DNA of 64,000 nt from Porphyrobacter sp. IPPAS B-1204 (GTDB lineage: Bacteria > Pseudomonadota > Alphaproteobacteria > Sphingomonadales > Sphingomonadaceae). The stretch covers positions 1,510,001 to 1,574,000 of the forward strand of contig RHGM01000001.1 of the NCBI GenBank assembly GCA_003724185.1, in the 5' to 3' direction. The notes under the pieces were generated by a model that had not been told where the DNA came from, ran no database searches, and saw only the letters and a program-made list of their open reading frames with translations. Positions 35,486-44,960 of the stretch are shown here, in pieces; the first letter of the stretch is position 1; each line of letters begins with the position of its first letter. A program made the position numbers and the translations under genes.

Positions 35486-36637
35486 ATGCGCAAACTCGTC
35501 ATTGGGATGGCGATGGCTTCGACCGCGCTGACCACACCCGCCATGGCCCGTGAAGGTCAGTGGTACATTCAGGGTGATGGCGGCGTCATGATCGTTGAAG
35601 ACCAGAGCTTAGATGTGAACGGCGCGGAGAACAACGCCGTCGCCAACTACGGCACCGGCTATGACTTCGGTGGAATGGTAGGTTACGACTTCGGCGCTTT
35701 CCGCCTTGAGGCGGAGGCCAGCTATCGTTCAGCAAGAGTTGATGATGTGCAGGCGGGAACCCAAGGGTTGCAGATTGATCCAGTCGGCCAGCCAGGCGGT
35801 CGAAATGGTCGTTTGACTAATGATACCGCGCCGGCACTCGGTGGAATCAACGCCCTCAGCTTCATGCTCAATGGTCTGTTCGACTTCGGCGCGGATGATG
35901 GCTTTCAGGCCTTCGCGGGCGGTGGTGTCGGTGTGGCCCGAGTGGACATGGATGCCAATTTTGACCGTAACGGGCCTGGTGCCTACAACGATTCTGACAC
36001 TGGCTTCGCATGGCAGTTGCTTGCGGGTGTTCGCGCTCCGTTGAGCGATTCATGGGATGTCGGCCTGAAGTATCGCTACTTCAACGTGCCGAACGTCAGC
36101 TTGGTTGACACGATCGGCCGTCCTCTGGACACCAAGTTCAGCAGCCACTCGCTGCTCGGCTCGATCACCTACAACTTCGGTGGCGCCGAGCCGATGGCCG
36201 AGCCGGTGGCTGTGCCCCCGCCGCCCCCGCCCCCGCCGCCCCCGCCACCGGCCCCTGTGGCTCCGCCGCCGCCGCCCAAGGTTGCGTGCAACACTGGCCC
36301 CTACGTCGTGTTCTTCGACTTCGACAAGTCGGACATCACCCCGCAGGCTGCGAGCATCCTCAACAGCGCCGTCACCGCTTATGCGAACTGCGGCACGGCG
36401 AGCGTCATGCTGGCTGGTCACACCGACCGTGCGGGCACGCCGAAGTACAACATCGGTCTGGCCGAGCGTCGTAACGCTGCTGTGAGCGCCTATCTTTCGG
36501 GCCGCGGTATCCCCGCTGCGCGGATCACTGGCGAAGCCTTCGGCGAAACCAAGCCGCGCGTTCCGACCGCCGACGGTGTGCGTGAAGCGCAGAACCGCCG
36601 CGTGGAAGTGACCTACGGTCCGGGTTCGGGCATGTAA
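35486..36637 (+). CDS. OmpA-family outer-membrane protein
   Basis: The 383-residue protein has a signal peptide (MRKLVIGMAMASTALTTPAMA), an N-terminal 8-strand beta-barrel to about residue 235 and a proline-rich linker with 12 consecutive prolines. A C-terminal OmpA peptidoglycan-binding domain follows (VFFDFDKSDITPQAASIL, GHTDRAGTPKYNIGLAERR). It anchors the outer membrane to peptidoglycan. AAGGGG precedes the ATG, and a strong terminator follows 26 nt after the stop. Confidence 0.95.
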   Translation: MRKLVIGMAMASTALTTPAMAREGQWYIQGDGGVMIVEDQSLDVNGAENNAVANYGTGYDFGGMVGYDFGAFRLEAEASYRSARVDDVQAGTQGLQIDPVGQPGGRNGRLTNDTAPALGGINALSFMLNGLFDFGADDGFQAFAGGGVGVARVDMDANFDRNGPGAYNDSDTGFAWQLLAGVRAPLSDSWDVGLKYRYFNVPNVSLVDTIGRPLDTKFSSHSLLGSITYNFGGAEPMAEPVAVPPPPPPPPPPPPAPVAPPPPPKVACNTGPYVVFFDFDKSDITPQAASILNSAVTAYANCGTASVMLAGHTDRAGTPKYNIGLAERRNAAVSAYLSGRGIPAARITGEAFGETKPRVPTADGVREAQNRRVEVTYGPGSGM

Positions 36638-36662
36638 GTTACCCCACCAAGGGTATTGAAGA

Positions 36663-36689
36663 GGGGCCGGAGCAATCCGGCCCCTTTTT
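36663..36689 (+). terminator. Rho-independent terminator of the OmpA gene
   Basis: GGGGCCGGA-GCAA-TCCGGCCCC followed by TTTTT: a perfect 9-bp GC stem with a tetraloop. Confidence 0.92.
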
Positions 36690-36944
36690 CGTTGGGCATT
36701 GCCCAAACCCGTTCCGTGTCGGCTCCGCGATGCATCGAGAACGCAAGACAAGCTTCAATGGAGATCGCGGTGGCAGGTAAGCCCATTCGCCGCCTGCAGA
36801 CAACTCGGCCAGCAGCGACGAGTTGTTCTCCATATCGTGAGACACGCGCCAGAGGTGCACCCGGCCAAAGACTGGCGCTACGTCACAAACCTGATCACGG
36901 GCACCGGCCGAACAGGACGACGGCCAGCCCCGGAAGACAGCTTG
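36690..36944. other. Intergenic stretch without a recognised gene
   Basis: About 255 nt between the OmpA terminator and the end of the MFS gene. No convincing coding frame, RNA or repeat was seen. Confidence 0.5.
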
Positions 36945-38501
36945 CTACAGCCCGGTGGCAGCCCTCGCCCGCTCCGCGATTGTCGCTTCTGCCTTCGGCA
37001 AGGCGCGATAGGCATAAATCAGCAGTGCGAGTGAAATCGGCGCAACGCCGATGAGCGACAGCACGCCGATCCTCAGGCTTCCTGTTAGCGCCGAAATCTG
37101 CCCCACCATGTACGGGCCGATTGCCAAGCCAACCAGAGTGGTCGCCAGAAAGAACGATGCAGTCGCGGTTCCCCGCATGCGCGGAAGCACCAGATCCTGC
37201 GTAGTCGCTGCCGCAGCCCCCAATGCGGTTGCTGCAAACAGTCCTGCGAGGAAGTTCATCACATAGAACAATGTCGCATCTTCGGTCGTGAAGCCGATCC
37301 AGATCGGAACCACTGGACCTAGTATGCCGAACATGATGACCAGAATGCGTCCCGAAGGGTTGCGCACCCGCAACCAGTCCGACATCCGTCCTCCAAGGAT
37401 CACTCCGAGAAACCCTGACGCAGCGCCGCTGCCGCCGAGGATGAAGGCAAGCTCTGCTTTGGGCAGGCCCAGTACAGTCTCAGCATAAAAGGCTGACCAG
37501 AACGCCAACGCATAGGCTCCCAACGAGACAAGGCCGTATCCCAGCGCCGTGCAGACAAAGGCAGGCGTACCCCAGATAAGGGCGAAGGTCGCAGGGTCAT
37601 GTCGCCGCAGAGTCGATGCCCATGAAAAAACCGCATAATAGCCAAATGTCATCGCTGACCATTGGGGGAGATTATCAGTCATCCTGATCATCACTACGGC
37701 GAGTATGAACATAGCCGCGGCCATCGCCAGATTGATTGCCAGAGCCTGAGGCCCACGGCGCATTGCGTGGAACAATGTGAAGGGCGGCAGCAGCATCGAC
37801 AGATCGATGAAGAAATCGCGCAGAGGGGTATTTCCGCTCGCATTTTCCTCAGGCGGGCGCGTGGGCTCACGCAGCGAAGCCACCCAGAGCGCGAGCAACA
37901 GACCCGGTAAGCCAACAGCCATAAAAGCGGCCTGCCAGCCAACCAGCCCGCCGATCCCGCCTCCCGGATAGGCCGCGTCCCAGACCTGCGAAATCTTGGC
38001 GCCGATCAGCAGGGAAACCCCGCCGCCCAGATACAGCCCGGACGAGTAGATCGCCAAGGCTGTCGCACGCTGGCGTGAGGGGAAATAGTCCGAGATCAAC
38101 GAATATGCCGTCGGGCTTGCGGTCGCCTCACCCACTCCCACGCCCATACGGGCAAGCGACAACATGGCGTAGTTTCGCGCAAGACCCGACACCGCAGTCA
38201 TGGTCGACCACAGAACCAGCCCGATAGTCAGCAGCCGCACCCTGTGCCAGCGATCCGCCAACCGCCCGAGCGGCACCCCGAACAGAGCATAGAACACCGC
38301 GAAGGCAGCCCCGCCCAGAAACCCCAGCTGGTCATCGGTGAGTTCAAGGTCGCGCTTGATATCAACGGCAAGGATCGCAAGAATTTGTCGATCAATGAAG
38401 TTGAGGATGTAGACCACAACCAGCACCCCGAGCACATACCAGCTATAGGCCGACGCGGGCTCTTCGCCGCGGCTTGGTGCCGCCGTGGTGGTGTCGCTCA
38501 A
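36945..38501 (-). CDS. MFS transporter (spinster-like)
   Basis: The 518-residue protein has about 12 TM segments. The MFS motif GVPLGRLADRWHR lies between TM2 and TM3, and ARMGVGVGEATASPTAYSLI in TM4/5 is characteristic of the spinster-like group often found near aromatic or sterol catabolism. The substrate is unknown. The start is TTG (38499-38501), supported by the strong upstream GGAGAGGGG; no ATG fits. Confidence 0.9.
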   Translation of the reverse strand: MSDTTTAAPSRGEEPASAYSWYVLGVLVVVYILNFIDRQILAILAVDIKRDLELTDDQLGFLGGAAFAVFYALFGVPLGRLADRWHRVRLLTIGLVLWSTMTAVSGLARNYAMLSLARMGVGVGEATASPTAYSLISDYFPSRQRATALAIYSSGLYLGGGVSLLIGAKISQVWDAAYPGGGIGGLVGWQAAFMAVGLPGLLLALWVASLREPTRPPEENASGNTPLRDFFIDLSMLLPPFTLFHAMRRGPQALAINLAMAAAMFILAVVMIRMTDNLPQWSAMTFGYYAVFSWASTLRRHDPATFALIWGTPAFVCTALGYGLVSLGAYALAFWSAFYAETVLGLPKAELAFILGGSGAASGFLGVILGGRMSDWLRVRNPSGRILVIMFGILGPVVPIWIGFTTEDATLFYVMNFLAGLFAATALGAAAATTQDLVLPRMRGTATASFFLATTLVGLAIGPYMVGQISALTGSLRIGVLSLIGVAPISLALLIYAYRALPKAEATIAERARAATGL

Positions 38502-38554
38502 TGGTGATCCCCTCTCCAGGATATATTCCGATGATCCGCCCGGCGCCTTGCCGC

Positions 38555-39253
38555 TCAGACGTGATAGTGCGTGCTATCGACAATCCCGGCTTCGGCAAAA
38601 CCCTTTTTCCTGAGACGGCAGGAATCGCACAATCCGCAGGCCAGTCCATCCGGGGTTGGATCGTAACATGACCAGCTCCACGCCGGATCCAGCCCCAGCC
38701 GCGCGCATTCACGCGCGATGTCGGCCTTGGTCATGGCTTGCAAGGGAGCGTGGATGGTGAAGGGTGCGCCCTCGACCCCTGCCTTGGTGCCGAGCCGCGC
38801 CGTTTCCGCGAAGCTGGCGATGAATTCGGGGCGACAATCGGGATAGCCAGAGTAATCGAGCGCGTTGACACCGATGAACACATCGCGCGCGCCGGCAGCC
38901 TCGGCACAAGCGGTGGTCAGCGCAAGGAACACCAGATTGCGCGCCGGCACGTAAGTCACCGGGATGTCGTCTCCCACCCCGCCTTTGGGCACGTCAATCG
39001 CAGCGGTCAGCGCCGAGCCGCCAAACGCCCGCAGATCAAGCGCGATCTGGGTGTGCCGCACCAGCCCAAGCCGCTCAGCGATACGGGTGGCGGATTCCAG
39101 CTCCAACCGGTGACGCTGTCCGTAATCGACCGTCAGCGCATGGACAGCAAAGCCGGCTTCCTGCGCCAGCGCGGCTGTCACCATCGAATCCAGCCCGCCC
39201 GATAGCAGCACCACCGCCAGAGGCTGCGCGCGCGTGTGATCAGAACCGCTCAT
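38555..39253 (-). CDS. queC: QueC, 7-cyano-7-deazaguanine synthase
   Basis: This enzyme makes preQ0 for queuosine tRNA modification. The 232-residue protein has the PP-loop LLSGGLDSMVT and zinc ligands in CGLCDSCRLRKKGF. Other queuosine genes (queD, queE) are not adjacent, so it appears solitary here. Confidence 0.96.
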   Translation of the reverse strand: MSGSDHTRAQPLAVVLLSGGLDSMVTAALAQEAGFAVHALTVDYGQRHRLELESATRIAERLGLVRHTQIALDLRAFGGSALTAAIDVPKGGVGDDIPVTYVPARNLVFLALTTACAEAAGARDVFIGVNALDYSGYPDCRPEFIASFAETARLGTKAGVEGAPFTIHAPLQAMTKADIARECARLGLDPAWSWSCYDPTPDGLACGLCDSCRLRKKGFAEAGIVDSTHYHV

Positions 39254-39298
39254 GCAGCGCGCCCTATCATGCAGCGCGGCAAACGCAATCCGGCGCGC

Positions 39299-39718
39299 TC
39301 AGCACGTTCCGGTGCGGCGCGCCTCGGCGGTGAGCTGGAATGGCATGCCTTCGTGGATGCCCTGGCTTTCAAGCTGCACAAGGCCAGCGGTTTCCCGGCG
39401 GATGCTGGTACGGCCATAGCCATTGCCGGGGCAGGTATACTGCACCGTGACCCGCGCCGCCCCATCCTCGACCACGAACTGGCTGCACCCGCTCTCGCGG
39501 TGCATCAGCTGCACCAGCTCGACACCGGATTTCACGCAGATCTTGCGATCCGGCGCCGTGCCGCGCTGTTTGATGGTCCATTCGCCCTTGGTCAGCGTGC
39601 CAAGCATGGCGAGACCATTGCCCTGCGCCACGACCGGTGCGGCGAACCACAGCGCGGCCCCGGCGGCCAGCACCCCCAAAGCAAGCGCGCGTGTTCTGCT
39701 GTCGGTTCGATCAATCAT
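39299..39718 (-). CDS. DUF3617-like secreted protein
   Basis: From the ATG preceded by AGGACAAGC the product has 139 residues: a signal peptide (about residues 1-34, ending APVVAQG) and a small domain with GEWTIKQRG, KICVKSG, SGCSQFVVEDG and YTCPGNGYG. This is the DUF3617 pattern with conserved cysteines that could form disulphides. It is periplasmic, of unknown function. Confidence 0.8.
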   Translation of the reverse strand: MIDRTDSRTRALALGVLAAGAALWFAAPVVAQGNGLAMLGTLTKGEWTIKQRGTAPDRKICVKSGVELVQLMHRESGCSQFVVEDGAARVTVQYTCPGNGYGRTSIRRETAGLVQLESQGIHEGMPFQLTAEARRTGTC

Positions 39719-39804
39719 GCTTGTCCTCATGCCAGCAACAAGCCGGTGTGAATTGCATATATTGGTCTGATCGCGCCAAATGCCCGTGATTTTTCGACGA
39801 ACGG

Positions 39805-40704
39805 TCAGATTGCGAGCGCGAACGTCCGCGAACAGAAGGCGCAATCAACCGAAATGACGCCATCGGGGCCGCGCATTTCTGCCTGCTCATCAGGGGGAAA
39901 GCGGGCGATGATCGTCTCGTAATGCGCAGCGGAGCAGCGGCACCCGCGCGACAGCGCTGCGCCGCCTTGCACGCGCACCTCGTCTTCCTCGTGGAACAGC
40001 CGCCAGACGATGGCTTCGAGCGAGAGGCCGGGGTCGAGAAGTTCGTCATGGCTTATCGTCGCCGACATCACCGCGACATGCTCCCAATCGGGATGGTCCA
40101 TCCGGACGTGAAGCCGCTCGCGACCTTCCTCCCCATCGGCGAGATGCTGGATCAGCATTCCCGCCGCCATGCGCCCGCTCGCACCGGCGCGGCTGGCGAC
40201 ACGGATCAGTGTAGGGATCTGTTCGGACTGGCTGAAATAGCTCTCGCACGCCTCGGACAGGGTATCGCCTTCAAGCGGAACGATTCCCTGATAGCGCTGC
40301 CGCCCCTCGGTCTCGAAGGTGATCGCCAGGTGCCCTTCGCCGAACAGCGCAGCCAGACCGGGATTAGCACCCAGTCCCGCGAGCCGCTCTCCATCGAAAT
40401 CGGCATAGCCGCGCACGGCCCCGGCGCGGTAATCGCAGACCAGCAGCTTGACGATGCCGCCCTGCGTCTGCGCCTGCATGGTCATCTGCGCGGCCTCGCC
40501 CTTGAGCAATCCGCCCATCAGCGCGCCCAGCACCAGCGCTTCGCCCAGCAGATGCGTGATCGGCGCAGGGTAATCATGCGCCGAGAGCACCTGCTCCAGC
40601 ACGCCCTCCATCCGCACGATACGCCCGCGCGCGCTGCGGCCCGGCAGGGTGAAGCCCATCAGGGTGTCGGAGAAGGTCTCGGTCATATCAGTCGTGTCAG
40701 CCAT
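39805..40704 (-). CDS. hslO: Hsp33 redox-regulated chaperonin
   Basis: The 299-residue protein has the Hsp33 core (HLLGEALVLGALMGGLLKG) and a C-terminal zinc redox switch with cysteines in GCRCSAAH and DCAFCSRTF. Under oxidative stress the switch unfolds and activates holdase activity. It lies 54 nt downstream of argF on the same strand. Confidence 0.95.
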   Translation of the reverse strand: MADTTDMTETFSDTLMGFTLPGRSARGRIVRMEGVLEQVLSAHDYPAPITHLLGEALVLGALMGGLLKGEAAQMTMQAQTQGGIVKLLVCDYRAGAVRGYADFDGERLAGLGANPGLAALFGEGHLAITFETEGRQRYQGIVPLEGDTLSEACESYFSQSEQIPTLIRVASRAGASGRMAAGMLIQHLADGEEGRERLHVRMDHPDWEHVAVMSATISHDELLDPGLSLEAIVWRLFHEEDEVRVQGGAALSRGCRCSAAHYETIIARFPPDEQAEMRGPDGVISVDCAFCSRTFALAI

Positions 40705-40758
40705 GCGCCGCCATATGGGGATGGATGGCCCTGCGCGAAAGCCCCCCAGCGCTGCAGC

Positions 40759-41718
40759 CTAGTTTCCGAGCAGCCCGAAGCTCCACAGCAGCACGGATTT
40801 CTGCGCGTGGATGCGGTTTTCGGCCTCGTCGAACACCACCGATTGCGGGCCTTCGAACACATCCTCGCTGACTTCCTCGCCCACGTGGGCGGGGAGGCAG
40901 TGGAGGAACACCGCATCGGGCTTGGCCTGCGCCATCAGCGCGGCGTTGACCTGAAAGGGCGCCATCGCTGCGAGCTTTTCCTCGGCATGGGCCTGCCCCA
41001 TTGAAACCCAGGTGTCGGTGACGATCACATCCGCGCCCCGCGCCGCAGCGGCGGCATCCTGTGTCAGCGTGACATTCGCCCCGCCCGCACGCGCCAGTTC
41101 CACGAATGCCGGATCGGGCTCGTACCCCGCCGGCACCGCGACGCGGACGTTGAACTTCATCAGGCCTGCCGCCTCAAGGATCGAGTGCAGCACATTGTTG
41201 CCATCCCCGAACCACGCGACCTCCAGCCCCGGAAGCGCCTTGCCGTGTTCGATCACGGTCAGCAGGTCGGCCACGATCTGGCACGGGTGCGACATATCGG
41301 TGAGGCCATTGATCACCGGCACCGTGGCATGGGCGGCCATTTCCTCGATCTTGGCGTGATCGTCGGTGCGCAGCATGATGCCATCGACCATCCGGCTGAG
41401 CACGCGGGCCGTGTCAGCGATGCTCTCGCCCCGCCCAAGCTGGCTTGAGGCCGAATCGAGCAATAGCACCGTGCCACCCAGCTGGCGCATCGCGATGTCG
41501 AAGCTGACGCGGGTGCGGGTCGAGTTCTTCTCGAACACCAGCGCCAGCACGCGGCCCTTGAGCGGCGCATCGGCATCGGGCGCACCCTTGGGCAGGCCCG
41601 CACGCGCCGCCTTGCGATCGATCGCGTCATTGATCATCGCCGCGATATCGTCGCCGCCCGCATCCCCGAGATCGAGGAAATGGCGCCAAGACGCTGCGCC
41701 GCCCCTGCCCATGGTCAT
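40759..41718 (-). CDS. argF: Ornithine carbamoyltransferase
   Basis: It makes citrulline from ornithine and carbamoyl phosphate. The 319-residue protein has carbamoyl-phosphate loop [30 protein letters not shown] and the ornithine-binding [13 protein letters not shown]. The start overlaps the argD stop (ATGA), which indicates an argD-argF operon. Confidence 0.97.
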   Translation of the reverse strand: MTMGRGGAASWRHFLDLGDAGGDDIAAMINDAIDRKAARAGLPKGAPDADAPLKGRVLALVFEKNSTRTRVSFDIAMRQLGGTVLLLDSASSQLGRGESIADTARVLSRMVDGIMLRTDDHAKIEEMAAHATVPVINGLTDMSHPCQIVADLLTVIEHGKALPGLEVAWFGDGNNVLHSILEAAGLMKFNVRVAVPAGYEPDPAFVELARAGGANVTLTQDAAAAARGADVIVTDTWVSMGQAHAEEKLAAMAPFQVNAALMAQAKPDAVFLHCLPAHVGEEVSEDVFEGPQSVVFDEAENRIHAQKSVLLWSFGLLGN

Positions 41719-42914
41719 GCCGGTTCCGGCACTTTGAAGCTCGCCGCGCCCGCCGACAGCTTGTCGAAGAACTCCTCGATCTCCGCATCGCCGATGACCA
41801 GCGGCGGGATGATGCGGATGGTGTTGTCGCCCGCCGCCACCGTCAGCAGCTGATGATGATCGCGCAGGTGGACGTAGAAGGGGCGGCTTTCCATCTTCAT
41901 CTTGAGGCCGAGCATCAGGCCCTTGCCGCGCACCAATTCGAACAGCTCGGGGTAATTGCCGATGAACTGTTCGAGGCGTGAGCGCAGGCGCTCGCCCTTT
42001 TCGGTGACGCTAGCGAGGAATTCCTCGTTCGCCACGGCATCCATCACGGCCATACCCGCCGCCATCGCCAGCGGATTGCCGCCATAGGTCGATCCGTGGG
42101 TGCCGAAGGTCATCCCGCGCGCGGCCTTTTCGGTGGCGATGCAGGCGCCCAGCGGGAAGCCGCCGCCGATGCCCTTGGCGGTCGCCATGATATCAGGCGT
42201 AATCCCGTAATGCTCGTAGGCGTAAAGCTTGCCGGTGCGCGCAACGCCGCACTGCACTTCGTCAAGGATCAGCATCAGCCCGTGCTCGTCACACAGCGCG
42301 CGCAGGCCCTCCATGAACTCCTGCGACGCGGGGCGAATGCCGCCTTCGCCCTGAATCGGCTCGACCAGAATGCCCGCCGTGTGCGGCCCGATCAGAGCCT
42401 TGGCCGCTTCCAGATCGTCAAACGGCGCGTACTTGAACCCTTCGAGCAGCGGCGCAAAACCGTGGTGCATCTTGGTCTGGTTCGATGCGCTGATGGTCGC
42501 CATCGTGCGGCCGTGGAAGGCGTTGTGGAAGGTGATGATCTCGAACCGGCTGGCGTCCCCTGCGTCGCCCGCATTCTGGTGATAGGCGCGCGCGGTCTTG
42601 ATCGCGCATTCGCAGGCTTCCGCGCCCGAATTGGTGAAGAACACCGTGTCGCCGAAGGTGGTGTCGACCAGCGTCTGCGCCAGCCGTTCACCCTGCGGGC
42701 TGCCGTAAAGATTCGAGACGTGCATCAGGGTTGCCGCCTGCTGCTGGATCGCACCGATCAGCCCTTCATGCGAATGGCCGAGCAGGTTGACCGCGATGCC
42801 GCTGGCAAAATCGAGATAGCGCGTGCCGTCCTCGTCAATCAGATGGCAGTGCTCGCCGCGCACCGGCCGGACTCCGCTGCGCGGATAGACGGGCATGAGC
42901 GGGGTAATCGACAT
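41715..42914 (-). CDS. argD: Acetylornithine/succinyldiaminopimelate aminotransferase
   Basis: This class III PLP aminotransferase belongs to arginine biosynthesis. With the start at [14 protein letters not shown] it has 399 residues. Motifs are [46 protein letters not shown] and the PLP lysine in [15 protein letters not shown]. An in-frame start 33 nt upstream is less likely. Confidence 0.95.
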   Translation of the reverse strand: MSITPLMPVYPRSGVRPVRGEHCHLIDEDGTRYLDFASGIAVNLLGHSHEGLIGAIQQQAATLMHVSNLYGSPQGERLAQTLVDTTFGDTVFFTNSGAEACECAIKTARAYHQNAGDAGDASRFEIITFHNAFHGRTMATISASNQTKMHHGFAPLLEGFKYAPFDDLEAAKALIGPHTAGILVEPIQGEGGIRPASQEFMEGLRALCDEHGLMLILDEVQCGVARTGKLYAYEHYGITPDIMATAKGIGGGFPLGACIATEKAARGMTFGTHGSTYGGNPLAMAAGMAVMDAVANEEFLASVTEKGERLRSRLEQFIGNYPELFELVRGKGLMLGLKMKMESRPFYVHLRDHHQLLTVAAGDNTIRIIPPLVIGDAEIEEFFDKLSAGAASFKVPEPA

Positions 42915-42969
42915 GGGCTGTGTCCTGAATTGTGAGATCGGGGGCAAAATCGGGGGTGTTGAAACGCAA

Positions 42970-42996
42970 ATGGCGGCCCTGAACCAGAGCCGCCAT
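42970..42996 (-). terminator. Probable terminator of the cold-shock gene
   Basis: ATGGCGGC (42970-42977) and GCCGCCAT (42989-42996) form an 8-bp stem, extended inside by CTG/CAG. On the minus strand it is followed by TTTGCGTTTC. It lies 65 nt after the cold-shock stop. Confidence 0.5.
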
Positions 42997-43061
42997 CTGC
43001 AATCCGTTATATTTTCGCCGGTCCCGCGTCAAACCGCGGTGGTGCGAAAAGCAGGCTGGGG

Positions 43062-43850
43062 TCAGCCTTCGATCGGGGCCAGATTGACGGCGGAATACTT
43101 TCCGCGTCGATCGACTTCGAGATCGAATTCGTAGCGCTCGCCTTCGTTCAGGGCCGACAGGCCCGAACGCTCGACCGCGCTGATGTGCACGAAGGCATCG
43201 GGCTGGCCGTCATCACGGACGAGGAAGCCGAAGCCCTTCATCGCGTTGAAAAACTTGACCGTGCCCTTGGCGCGTTCACCCGTCAGCTCACGGGTCGGGG
43301 CAGCGGGCTTGGCCGCCACCGCAATCACGTCACCAACGACCTGCAGATCCTGCGCCGACACCTTGCCGCCGCGATCCACGAGGTTGTACTGAAGCTCCTG
43401 CCCTTCGGCGAGGCCTTCGAGACCGGCACGCTCGACTGCGCTGATGTGCACAAACACATCTTCGCCGCCGCCTTCTTGCTGGATGAAGCCAAAGCCCTTC
43501 TGGGTGTTGAAGAACTTCACCGTGCCCTTGCCGGTGCCGACGATCTGCGCAGGCATCCGCGGCGCACCGCCGCCAAATCCGCCACCGCCGCCCGGGCCAC
43601 CGGGACCACGCGGGCCGCCGCCGAAGCCGCCGCCACTGCGCGGGGCACCGCCGCCACCGCCGCCGCCGTAGCGATCACCACCGCCACCGCCGCCAAACCG
43701 GTCGCCGCCACCGCCGAAGCGATCGCCGCCGCCACCGAAATCGCGCGGGGGCGCGTAACCGTCATTCCCGCCGCCAAACGGATCGAAGCCATCTTCGCCG
43801 AAACCGTCGCGCTTGTCGCGTCCGCGCCGGCGTCCCCTATCGTAACCCAT
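43062..43850 (-). CDS. Double cold-shock-domain protein with Gly/Arg-rich N-terminus
   Basis: The 262-residue protein has two cold-shock domains with RNP motifs KGFGFI and VFVHIS (about residues 109-170), then KGFGFLV and AFVHIS (about 194-258). They are preceded by roughly 100 residues of low-complexity Gly/Arg/Phe repeats (DRFGGGG units). CSDs bind single-stranded RNA or DNA. The N-terminal part resembles RGG/FGG-type RNA-binding tails and could promote condensation; that is inference. Confidence 0.92.
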   Translation of the reverse strand: MGYDRGRRRGRDKRDGFGEDGFDPFGGGNDGYAPPRDFGGGGDRFGGGGDRFGGGGGGDRYGGGGGGGAPRSGGGFGGGPRGPGGPGGGGGFGGGAPRMPAQIVGTGKGTVKFFNTQKGFGFIQQEGGGEDVFVHISAVERAGLEGLAEGQELQYNLVDRGGKVSAQDLQVVGDVIAVAAKPAAPTRELTGERAKGTVKFFNAMKGFGFLVRDDGQPDAFVHISAVERSGLSALNEGERYEFDLEVDRRGKYSAVNLAPIEG

Positions 43851-44099
43851 AGATCAGTACGTACCTTGCCACACTGCCCGACCTCAAATGCGCCGATGGC
43901 GGGGACAGCGAGCCGCACCGGACACAGACGCTCCGAGCTTGGTATCCGGAGCGCACGTTATCGAGGCGTATAGCGCACAAAAGCTTGCTTTGCGAACGAT
44001 TTTACCGACCCGCTCCGGCATGGCGGCAGGCGGGCTTGTGCGGCGCCGCGCTCTTGGGCATGACGAGGGGCCGCAAGGAATGGGAGTGCACACCAAGCC

Positions 44100-44531
44100 A
44101 TGAGCGATTTTCGCCCACTGACCGAAAATATTCTGGTCAGTCCGCAGCTTGCGCTGGAGGACGTAGCGGGTGCTGCCGCTGCCGGCGTGGCGCTGATCGT
44201 CAACAACCGCCCCGATGGCGAGGAGCCGTCCGCGCCGCAGGGTGATGAAATCGCGGGCGCAGCGGCGGCGGCGGGGCTCAACTATGTGGCGATTCCGATC
44301 GGCCATTCGGGCTTCAGCGAGCCGCAGGTGGACGCGATGATCGCTGCGATGGAGCAAGCCGAGGGGCCGATTCTCGCCTATTGCCGGTCGGGCACGCGGT
44401 CGACCTTTCTGTGGGCGCTCGCCGCGGCCAAGCAGGGCGAAGCGCCGGAGACCATCGTCCGCGCGGCAGCGCAGGCTGGCTATGATGTCAGCCCGATTCG
44501 CGCGATGATCGACATGCTTGCCGCGCGCTGA
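44100..44531 (+). CDS. TIGR01244-type phosphatase/sulfurtransferase-like protein (DUF442)
   Basis: The 143-residue protein has a phosphatase-like P-loop AYCRSGTRST (Cys-x5-Arg type) and an N-terminal ENILVSPQL typical of the DUF442 (beta-lactamase hydrolase-like) group, called rhodanese-like or TIGR01244. It is a likely cysteine-dependent phosphatase; in some relatives it acts with sulfide-oxidising enzymes, which are absent here. Confidence 0.85.
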   Translation: MSDFRPLTENILVSPQLALEDVAGAAAAGVALIVNNRPDGEEPSAPQGDEIAGAAAAAGLNYVAIPIGHSGFSEPQVDAMIAAMEQAEGPILAYCRSGTRSTFLWALAAAKQGEAPETIVRAAAQAGYDVSPIRAMIDMLAAR

Positions 44532-44543
44532 GGCGCAGCTGCA

Positions 44544-44960
44544 ATGTCGCTGCCCCCATTGATCGTCCAGACAGCGGGATCGCTGGCCGCAATTCTTGCG
44601 CTGGCAGGACTGGCGTGGTGGCTGAAGCTTGGCGGCGCACCGATGCTCGGTGACGATGACCGTGTGCGTCAGGCGGCAGGCGAGGCCGAGGACGGCTTTG
44701 CCCCAGTTGCCATTGCCCGCGATTCGGCGGGGCGAGCAGCGCTGGCCCGCGACGCGGCGGGGCGAATCATGGTGATCAAGGCCCACGGCAACCGCTTTGC
44801 CGGACGCATGCTTGGCCCCGCTGCCTGCGCCCGTCTTGACGCCGGCAGGCTGGTCGTCGATTCCGGTGAAAGCCGGTTCGGCATGGTGTTGATCGACACG
44901 CCCGAAGCCGACGCTTGGGCCGCAGCGATCAATCGGCTAGACGTTCCCCGTGATGCCTGA
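44544..44960 (+). CDS. Membrane-anchored hypothetical protein
   Basis: The 138-residue product has one N-terminal TM segment (about residues 8-28) and a soluble domain with IARDSAGRAALARDAAGRIMVIK and a repeated ARDxAGR element. The end overlaps the next gene by 8 nt, which suggests co-translation with the sterol-desaturase-family gene. The sequence pattern is common in sphingomonads but its function is unknown to me. Confidence 0.75.
   Translation: MSLPPLIVQTAGSLAAILALAGLAWWLKLGGAPMLGDDDRVRQAAGEAEDGFAPVAIARDSAGRAALARDAAGRIMVIKAHGNRFAGRMLGPAACARLDAGRLVVDSGESRFGMVLIDTPEADAWAAAINRLDVPRDA

Noticed and set aside
36216..36282. Possible microsatellite in proline codons
   Set aside because: It is the normal polyproline linker of an OmpA protein; the frame is intact through it.
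43185..43973. Ala/Thr-rich plus-strand ORF with repeats
   Set aside because: It is the antisense of the glycine-rich cold-shock gene; its repeats are just the complement of the Gly codons.
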